From the NCBI GenBank assembly GCA_009781125.1, contig WQYS01000039.1, forward strand, positions 1 to 12,025: a stretch of DNA of 12,025 nucleotides, given 5' to 3'. The notes beneath the pieces were generated by a model, which was given only the letters and a program-made list of their open reading frames with translations, did not search any database and was not told the DNA's origin. The DNA is from Acidobacteriaceae bacterium (lineage in GTDB: Bacteria; Acidobacteriota; Terriglobia; Terriglobales; Acidobacteriaceae). Of the stretch, positions 6,044 to 12,025 are shown in pieces. The first letter of the stretch is position 1. The number at the start of each line of letters is the position of its first letter. The translations under genes and the position numbers were made by a program.

Positions 6044-6974
6044 ACTCAAGGTGCGAGATCTCGCGGAAGAGCTTGAAGCGCTCTTCGATCTCCGGGCGGG
6101 TTACGTTTTGCAGGCGCTCGGTGCCGAAGCGCTCGACCGCAAAAGAGCCCATCACGCCGCCGTAGAACATGGCGCGGCGGAAGACCTCGGGCGTCAGCTC
6201 CGGCTGCGAGGCCAGATAGCCGTAAAATCCTCCGGCAAAGGAGTCGCCCGCGCCGGTTGGATCGACCACCTCGGCCAGCGGCAGCGCCGGCGCACGGAAG
6301 GGATGCAGCATCCTTACGCCGTTGTCGAAGGAGTTGTCGCTGAAGAACGCGGTCGCACCGTACTCGCCGTGCTTGACGACCAGCGTCTTCGGTCCCATGG
6401 CGATCACGTTCTTGGCGGCCTTTACGATGTTCTGCTCGCCGCCGAGCATGCGCGCCTCGCCGTCGTTGATGAGCAGCACGTCCAACTCGCGCAGCACCCT
6501 GGCGAGGTTCTCCGCGTGGCCGGAGATCCAGTAGTTCATGGTGTCGCCGCAGACGCGGCGCACGCGCGGCATCTGGCTGCGCACGCGAGCCTGCAACACC
6601 GGATCGATGTTGGCCAGAAAAAGATACTCGCTGTCCATGTACTCGGCGGGAATCTTTGGCTCGAAGCTCTCGAAGACGTTCAGGTGCGTATCTAAAGTTT
6701 TGGCCGCGTCCATCGCGCCGGAGTAGGAACCCTTCCAATGGAAGCTAAGCCCGTCGGCGTGCTCGATGCCGCGCGTGTCGATTCCATGCCTGGTCAACAC
6801 GGCCTCGTGCTCGGCGGTAAAGTCCTTGCCGACGACGGCGATCACGCGCACCGGCGTGAAGTAGCTCGCGGCCAGAGCAAAGTGAGTTGCGGCGCCGCCC
6901 AGGCAATGATCGACCTTGCCGAGCGGCGTCTCAATACTGTCAAAAGCGACGGAACCAACTACAAGAATTGCCAT
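6036..6974 (-). CDS. PfkB/ribokinase family sugar or nucleoside kinase
   Basis: A 312-residue soluble kinase. The N-terminal family pattern includes GSVAFDSIETP (7-17) and the LGGAATHFA substrate-binding glycines (25-33). NDGEARML (170-177) carries the NxxE motif for magnesium/phosphate. DPTGAGDSFAGGF (238-250) is the anion-hole signature with Asp244 as catalytic base. The family phosphorylates ribose, fructose, adenosine and similar compounds with ATP. Its place 8 bases after mtnP suggests a substrate from that pathway, such as adenosine or a ribose derivative, but this is inference and no specific gene name is justified. The ATG at 6974 has the best ribosome site in the run: GAGGAAG (6978-6984), which overlaps the mtnP stop. 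Its own last codons overlap the start of the glycosyltransferase gene. Confidence 0.92.
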   Translation of the reverse strand: MAILVVGSVAFDSIETPLGKVDHCLGGAATHFALAASYFTPVRVIAVVGKDFTAEHEAVLTRHGIDTRGIEHADGLSFHWKGSYSGAMDAAKTLDTHLNVFESFEPKIPAEYMDSEYLFLANIDPVLQARVRSQMPRVRRVCGDTMNYWISGHAENLARVLRELDVLLINDGEARMLGGEQNIVKAAKNVIAMGPKTLVVKHGEYGATAFFSDNSFDNGVRMLHPFRAPALPLAEVVDPTGAGDSFAGGFYGYLASQPELTPEVFRRAMFYGGVMGSFAVERFGTERLQNVTRPEIEERFKLFREISHLEYA

Positions 6975-6982
6975 GAACTTCC

Positions 6983-7843
6983 TCAGAAATATTTATCCAG
7001 CAGAAGCGACAGACGCTGGCGCGCTTCGGCAGGAATCGCTTTGCGGTCGGTAAGGATGGCGTACTTCAGCGCATCACCGCAGGCGCAGGTCTTCTGCTGC
7101 GGCATCGCGGCTACGGCGGCTCTCACTACCTTCGAGGCGTTGTCGGCGTTCTGATGCAGAACGGCGACCACCTGCTCGATGGTAACGTCATCGTGGCCTT
7201 CGTACCAGCAGTCGTAATCGGTGACCATGGCCAGGGTCGAGTAGCAAATCTCGGCCTCGCGGGCGAGCTTGGCCTCTTGCAGGTTGGTCATGCCGATCAC
7301 GTCCGCGCACCAGCTTCTATAAAGGTTCGACTCGGCGCGGGTCGAGAACTGCGGACCTTCCATGCAGACGTAGGTTCCGCCGCTTTTGCCGACGACGCCC
7401 ACCACGTCGCACGCCTTCTTGAAGGCCTGGGCGACGGTCGGGCAGACGGGATCGCCGAAGGCCACATGGGCCACGATGCCGTCGCCGAAAAAGGTCGATT
7501 GGCGCGCAAAGGTGCGGTCGATGAACTGGTCGGGAATGACGAAGTCGGTCGGCTTATGCTCAACCTTGAGCGACCCGACTGCCGATACCGACAGAATGCG
7601 CTCCACGCCGAGCGACTTCATCGCATAGATGTTGGCGCGGAAGTTTAGCTCGCTGGGCAGAATACGATGGCCGCGTCCATGCCGCGCCAGAAAGGCTACC
7701 TGGCGGCCTTCGAGTTCTCCCAGCACGAACGCATCAGAGGGGTCTCCGAACGGTGTGGTTATCTTCTCTTCACGAACATTCGTGAGTCCGGGCATGGCAT
7801 ACAGGCCGCTGCCCCCGATGATTCCGATCTCTGCTTTTTTCAA
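6983..7843 (-). CDS. mtnP: S-methyl-5'-thioadenosine phosphorylase
   Basis: This cytoplasmic enzyme splits methylthioadenosine with phosphate to adenine and methylthioribose-1-phosphate, the first step of methionine salvage; some relatives also take adenosine or inosine. The 286-residue product has the usual length and motifs. [10 protein letters not shown] (7-15) and RHGRGH (54-59) bind phosphate, NFRANIYA and SAVGSL follow, and [14 protein letters not shown] (159-172) binds the ribose. [14 protein letters not shown] is the conserved helix. TDYDCW (208-213) carries Asp209 and Asp211, equivalent to the adenine-recognising aspartates of human MTAP, which supports adenine rather than hypoxanthine specificity. 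The start is TTG at 7843, supported by GGAG 8 bases upstream; an ATG at 7857 is out of frame and ends after five codons. The PfkB kinase follows directly. No mtnA or other salvage gene is in the window. Confidence 0.95.
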   Translation of the reverse strand: MKKAEIGIIGGSGLYAMPGLTNVREEKITTPFGDPSDAFVLGELEGRQVAFLARHGRGHRILPSELNFRANIYAMKSLGVERILSVSAVGSLKVEHKPTDFVIPDQFIDRTFARQSTFFGDGIVAHVAFGDPVCPTVAQAFKKACDVVGVVGKSGGTYVCMEGPQFSTRAESNLYRSWCADVIGMTNLQEAKLAREAEICYSTLAMVTDYDCWYEGHDDVTIEQVVAVLHQNADNASKVVRAAVAAMPQQKTCACGDALKYAILTDRKAIPAEARQRLSLLLDKYF

Positions 7844-7851
7844 AACACTAG

Positions 7852-7855
7852 CTCC
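7852..7855 (-). promoter_or_regulatory. Ribosome binding site setting the mtnP TTG start
   Basis: GGAG on the minus strand lies 8 bases before TTG at 7843. The same GGAG is part of a decoy ATG GAG in another frame that ends within five codons. Together with the family's N-terminal length (IGIIGGSG at residue 6) it fixes TTG as the start. Confidence 0.6.
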
Positions 7856-7864
7856 ATTCGCTTA

Positions 7865-9412
<1,548 letters not shown>

Positions 9413-9462
9413 CTGTTAGCCCCCTGACGGCTGCACGAAAAGAACCAGCCGTATTCGACCGC

Positions 9463-9468
9463 TATAAT
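9463..9468 (+). promoter_or_regulatory. Candidate -10 box for ygfZ
   Basis: A perfect TATAAT lies 32 bases before the ATG at 9501, in the 88-base divergent gap. The sequence 17 bases further upstream (AAGAAC, 9440-9445) is not a good -35 box and there is no extended -10 TG, so an activator may be needed or the match may be chance. The promoter for the opposite gene at 9412 must lie in the same gap, but I cannot place it. Confidence 0.45.
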
Positions 9469-9500
9469 CCAGTTTACGAGAGTTTCGCCTCTTGCCCGTT

Positions 9501-10496
9501 ATGACACAGGCCTCTCATCCCGCCGAGCAACAGACCCAGCTTTCCGCGCTGACGCAGCGAGCGGCCGTATCGCGTTTAGACGCTATCGGATGGATTCGCG
9601 TCTCAGGCGAGGATCGCGCGCGCTGGCTCAACGGCATGGTCACCAACGCTGTCGAGCAGCTTGCCGCGGGCAGCGGCGCATATAACTTCTTCCTCAACGC
9701 GCAGGGCCAGATCCAGGGCGACGGCTTCGTCTTTGCCCAGCAGGACGCATTCCTGATAGAGACGCAATCGAGCCGGGTGGATGCGCTCATGGCGCATCTG
9801 GACCGCTACATCATCATGGACGATGTGGAACTCAGGAATGTTTCCGATACATGGCGTGGCGTTACGGTGATCGGTCCCGAGGCGGCGGGGCTTCTGGAGC
9901 AGGCTGGTCTCACTCACGAGGGTTCTTTGAAACTTCATGAGGCTGTGTGGAACTCGGCCAAGGTAATGGTCTATCAGGGCTACAGCCCTCTGGTTCCGCG
10001 ATATGAGGTTTGGGCGGATGCCGCCACCATCGCAGCGCTCATCGAATACTTTCAAAAGGTGGGAGTTATGACGGCAGGCGACGAAAGCCTGGATTGGCTT
10101 CGCATCCTCGAAGGCACTCCGCGATATGGTGTGGACATCCGCGACCGCGACCTGCCTCAGGAGACTGGACAGACTCAGCGCGCGCTGCACTTTACCAAAG
10201 GCTGCTACCTCGGCCAGGAGATCGTCGAGCGCATCCGTTCGCGGGGAGCTGTCCATCGCATCTTTCAGGCGTTTCGTCTCGTGGGCGAACTTCCAGCAGC
10301 AGGCGCGAAGCTCGAAGCCGCCGGCAAACCGGCAGGTGAGCTGACCAGTGTTGCCCGCATCCCTCTGAATGGAGCCATGCATCAACTGGCGCTGGGATAC
10401 GTTCGCCGCGAGGCGCTGGATCGCGGTGAGAGCCTCAGCTATCCAGGCGGCACGGCCTCGCCCGTTGCCAGTGGTATTCCGCCCGTCAGGCCGTAA
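9501..10496 (+). CDS. ygfZ: YgfZ/GcvT-type folate-binding protein (Fe-S cluster maintenance)
   Basis: A 331-residue cytoplasmic protein of the YgfZ branch of the glycine-cleavage T-protein family. YgfZ proteins use a folate to help build or repair certain iron-sulfur enzymes, such as the radical methylthiotransferase MiaB; they are not aminomethyltransferases. The diagnostic motif is FTKGCYLGQEIVERI, with Cys235 in KGCYxGQE. The earlier WIRVSGEDRARWLNGMVTN and NAQGQIQGDGFV blocks match the N-terminal folate-binding domain, and TPRYGVDIRDRDLPQE precedes the cysteine motif as expected. The start is uncertain: ATG at 9501 has no clear ribosome site, while TTG at 9492, three codons upstream in frame, has GAGAG about 8 bases before it. 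ATG is taken by default. The gene stands alone, diverging from the metallopeptidase-like gene and followed by the large inverted repeat. Confidence 0.92.
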   Translation: MTQASHPAEQQTQLSALTQRAAVSRLDAIGWIRVSGEDRARWLNGMVTNAVEQLAAGSGAYNFFLNAQGQIQGDGFVFAQQDAFLIETQSSRVDALMAHLDRYIIMDDVELRNVSDTWRGVTVIGPEAAGLLEQAGLTHEGSLKLHEAVWNSAKVMVYQGYSPLVPRYEVWADAATIAALIEYFQKVGVMTAGDESLDWLRILEGTPRYGVDIRDRDLPQETGQTQRALHFTKGCYLGQEIVERIRSRGAVHRIFQAFRLVGELPAAGAKLEAAGKPAGELTSVARIPLNGAMHQLALGYVRREALDRGESLSYPGGTASPVASGIPPVRP

Positions 10497-10524
10497 TCAT
10501 TCTCCCTTGTCGTTACCCTACCCC

Positions 10525-10559
10525 TTGTCATTCCGGAGCGAAGCGACGGAATCTGCTTT
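10525..10559 (+). repeat. Interspersed 35-base repeat, left copy
   Basis: It runs from TTGTCATTCCGGAGCG to ATCTGCTTT and is the left arm of the inverted repeat. It contains the inner palindromic TTCCGGAG...CGGAA core and an AGCGAAGCGA centre. It differs from the right copy at one position. Confidence 0.85.
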
Positions 10560-10642
10560 CCTTCCCCAGCCACAGTTGCCACGATGGGAGTACAGCGTGA
10601 ATTGCGCGTCTATGTACAAGCTTGTTTGCCGCTCCGGGCAAA

Positions 10643-10677
10643 AAAGCAGATTCCGTTGCTTCGCTCCGGAATGACAA
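10643..10677 (-). repeat. Interspersed 35-base repeat, right copy
   Basis: The reverse complement of this segment matches the left copy at 34 of 35 positions and the copy at 4338-4372 less closely. A GGGATGACAAGGG piece (10688-10700) just beyond resembles the element's end once more, suggesting nested or decayed insertions. Confidence 0.85.
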
Positions 10678-10745
10678 AGGGGGAAGTGGGATGACAAGGG
10701 AAAAGAGGCAGTTCGTAAAACAAGTTCTGAGAGAAAATAGAAGAT

Positions 10746-11378
10746 ATGTCCGAAGAGAAGAAGCCATTCGTCATTACCGACCGCCGCAAGTTCAGCATGG
10801 ACGGCTCGCCCAGGCCCGACGCCGATCCGTCGCCGGAGCGGGAGTCTGCACCTCCAGCGCCGCCCCAGCCAGTGGCCGAAGAGAAACCCGTCGCCGCTCC
10901 CGAGCCCGCCGCCGAGGAGAAGCCCGCGTACACAGGCCCGACTGCCGAGGAGAACGACCGTTCGCGCCAAGCCTACGAGAGCACCAGCGACCGTCTCGAC
11001 ACCGCCATCCGGGCGGCCAATCCCGGCGCCGAGCACATGCCGCCGGTGAACTTCGAGCGCGTGATTCAGTCCATCTACATGACGGCCATCATGCAGATGG
11101 GCGGAGCGACGCCCGAAGGCGAAGCGCCGCGGATCGATATTCTGGGCGCGCGGCAGAGCATCGACATGCTCGGCGTGCTGGCGGAGAAGACCAAGGGCAA
11201 CCTCAATGCCGATGAGACGCGCCTGCTCGACAGCGCTCTGTTCGAGCTGCGCATGGCCTTTCTGGAGATCACGCAGGCGCTGGCGCGTCAGGCTGCAGCC
11301 CGATCTGAACAGGCCCAGAAGGCGCAGCAGGAGCCGGTTCCGCCGCCTGGCTCGGGCCGTCCGACGATCGTAAAGTGA
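10746..11378 (+). CDS. DUF1844 domain protein with proline/glutamate-rich N-terminus
   Basis: A 210-residue protein. Residues 1-15 (MSEEKKPFVITDRRK) are a charged head. A low-complexity region rich in P, A and E follows (about 20-70) with two EEKP repeats. DUF1844 then spans about 100-185: VNFERVIQSIYMTAIMQMG, then an IDILGARQSIDMLGVLAEKT helix, then KGNLNADETRLLDSALFELR, the most conserved block. The tail is A/Q-rich. The family is common in Acidobacteriota and other phyla and has no established function. The all-helical domain with a disordered N-terminus could mean a protein-binding adapter, which is inference. ATG at 10746 follows AGAAGAT, a modest ribosome site. Its TGA overlaps the ATG of the hydrolase gene, so they are coexpressed. 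Confidence 0.9.
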   Translation: MSEEKKPFVITDRRKFSMDGSPRPDADPSPERESAPPAPPQPVAEEKPVAAPEPAAEEKPAYTGPTAEENDRSRQAYESTSDRLDTAIRAANPGAEHMPPVNFERVIQSIYMTAIMQMGGATPEGEAPRIDILGARQSIDMLGVLAEKTKGNLNADETRLLDSALFELRMAFLEITQALARQAAARSEQAQKAQQEPVPPPGSGRPTIVK

Positions 11379-12025
11379 TGCAGGCGACCCTCACCTTTCT
11401 CGGCTCGGGCACATCGATGGGAGTGCCCACACTGGGCTGCGGCTGTGACGTCTGCCGTGCGGCAACCTCCGGAGACGCGCGCAACCGGCGCACGCGGCCT
11501 TCCGTGCGCATCAGCTATAACAATAAGGTCGTGCTGATCGATACCGGCCCGGACTTTCACGCGCAGGCCGTGCGCGAAGGCATCAGTCATGTCGACGCGG
11601 TGCTCTATACACACGGACACGCCGATCACATCATGGGATTCGACGATCTGCGCCCGTTGAGCTTCGAGATTGAGGGCGGCCTGCCGATCTACGCGGACGA
11701 GGAGACGCTGCTCACGCTGAAGCGCGTCTTCGATTACACCTTCCGCAAGGAAAGCCGCTATCCGACCAGCGCGCGAGTCAAGCTGCACACGATTGATCCC
11801 GCGCCGGGAGCGGGATTCGATCTCTTTGGAGCCTGCTTTCAGCGCGTTCCTGTCCGCCACGGCCCGCAGGTGATCTCCGGCTATCGTTTCGGCTCGGCGG
11901 CCTATATCACTGACATGAGCGATATTCCGGACGAGAGCCTTGCGCTGCTGGAAAATCTTGAGGTGCTTATTCTGGACGCGCTGCGCCGGCAACCGCATCC
12001 GAGCCACTCCCATCTGGCGCGATCC
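11378..12025 (+). CDS. PhnP-like metallo-beta-lactamase-fold hydrolase (partial, 3' end missing)
   Basis: The first 216 residues are present; the frame is open to the last base. TFLGSGTSMGVPTLGCGCDVC places Cys21, Cys23 and Cys26 as in E. coli PhnP, where they bind a structural zinc. VVLIDTGPDF is the beta-lactamase-fold strand with its aspartate. YTHGHADHIMG (His79, His81, Asp83, His84) is the HxHxDH metal motif. VRHGP and ITDMSDIP follow in the expected order. PhnP itself is a phosphodiesterase on cyclic ribose phosphates in phosphonate use; no phn genes are here, so only a general metal-dependent phosphodiesterase/hydrolase role is claimed. The start ATG shares bases with the TGA of the DUF1844 gene (TGATG), so it is probably translated by coupling. 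Confidence 0.92.
   Translation, partial: MQATLTFLGSGTSMGVPTLGCGCDVCRAATSGDARNRRTRPSVRISYNNKVVLIDTGPDFHAQAVREGISHVDAVLYTHGHADHIMGFDDLRPLSFEIEGGLPIYADEETLLTLKRVFDYTFRKESRYPTSARVKLHTIDPAPGAGFDLFGACFQRVPVRHGPQVISGYRFGSAAYITDMSDIPDESLALLENLEVLILDALRRQPHPSHSHLARS

Larger units (their letters stand above)
10504..10700. repeat. Long imperfect inverted repeat built from two interspersed elements
   Basis: Two 35-base copies, 10525-10559 (plus) and 10643-10677 (minus), face each other and match at 34 of 35 positions, separated by an 83-base loop. Pairing resumes outside them: CCCTTGTC (10504-10511) with GACAAGGG (10693-10700). A transcript from ygfZ could fold into a stem of over 40 pairs. The loop holds no gene, only a small hairpin (TTTGCC/GGCAAA, about 10625-10642). 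The element fills nearly all of the 249-base gap between ygfZ and the DUF1844 gene. It is like REP/BIME palindromes in layout and may act as transcript end, mRNA stabiliser or mobile remnant. No T run marks a standard terminator. Confidence 0.85.

Noticed and set aside
5748..6695. A 315-codon plus-strand frame across the kinase and glycosyltransferase junction
   Set aside because: It has no recognisable domain and lies opposite two well-supported genes with conserved motifs.
10625..10642. TTTGCC/GGCAAA hairpin beside an A run as a terminator
   Set aside because: The A run follows the stem on the plus strand and the matching T run precedes it on the minus strand, so neither direction has the stem-then-T order.
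10603..10745. Short open frames inside the inverted repeat region as genes
   Set aside because: They translate the repeat (SRSEAT- or FRRFAPE-like strings) and lack ribosome sites or family features.

Overview
The window reads as part of a high-GC bacterial chromosome, most likely from an Acidobacteriota of class Terriglobia (Edaphobacter/Granulicella/Terriglobus-like). This is inferred from the protein sequences, from the gene combination (mtnP next to a PfkB kinase, a DUF1844 protein next to a PhnP-like hydrolase), and from an interspersed repeat of a kind I associate with that group. No rRNA, tRNA, CRISPR array, transposase or phage gene was found. The strings of bases at positions 1-142 (A18, G12, G20, CT repeat) look like an unreliable contig edge.

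Layout. Positions 1-180 are low-complexity sequence. Positions 181-372 (+) encode a 63-residue protein made of two near-identical halves, with codon use unlike its neighbours. Its stop overlaps that of the convergent minus-strand group at 369-2019: a 97-aa unknown, a 73-aa unknown and a Gfo/Idh/MocA oxidoreductase, the last two separated by one base. Positions 2020-2275 are non-coding, with a minus-strand promoter candidate and paired hairpins whose wobble pairs favour the plus strand.

Positions 2276-9412 hold a close-packed minus-strand run. In transcription order it is a secreted HExxH metallopeptidase-like protein, mtnP, a PfkB-family kinase, a GT-C membrane glycosyltransferase, dapF and alr. 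Gaps are 21 and 8 bases, then an 8-base overlap, then 81 bases holding an interspersed repeat, then 9 bases. The run joins purine/methionine salvage (mtnP, perhaps the kinase) to cell-wall building (dapF supplies meso-diaminopimelate, alr supplies D-alanine, the glycosyltransferase may act on the envelope). The DapF has serine where the family's second catalytic cysteine belongs.

From 9501 the genes are on the plus strand. ygfZ starts behind a TATAAT box. A 249-base gap follows, dominated by a long inverted repeat made of two more copies of the interspersed element. Then come a DUF1844 protein and a PhnP-like metallo-beta-lactamase-fold hydrolase joined by a TGATG stop/start overlap; the hydrolase runs off the end of the window.

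Most of the window is ordinary core metabolism. The items most worth following are the DapF active-site substitution, the two-repeat small protein, the interspersed palindromic element, and the structured stretch near 2068-2137. I do not see convincing evidence for a wholly new multi-gene system.
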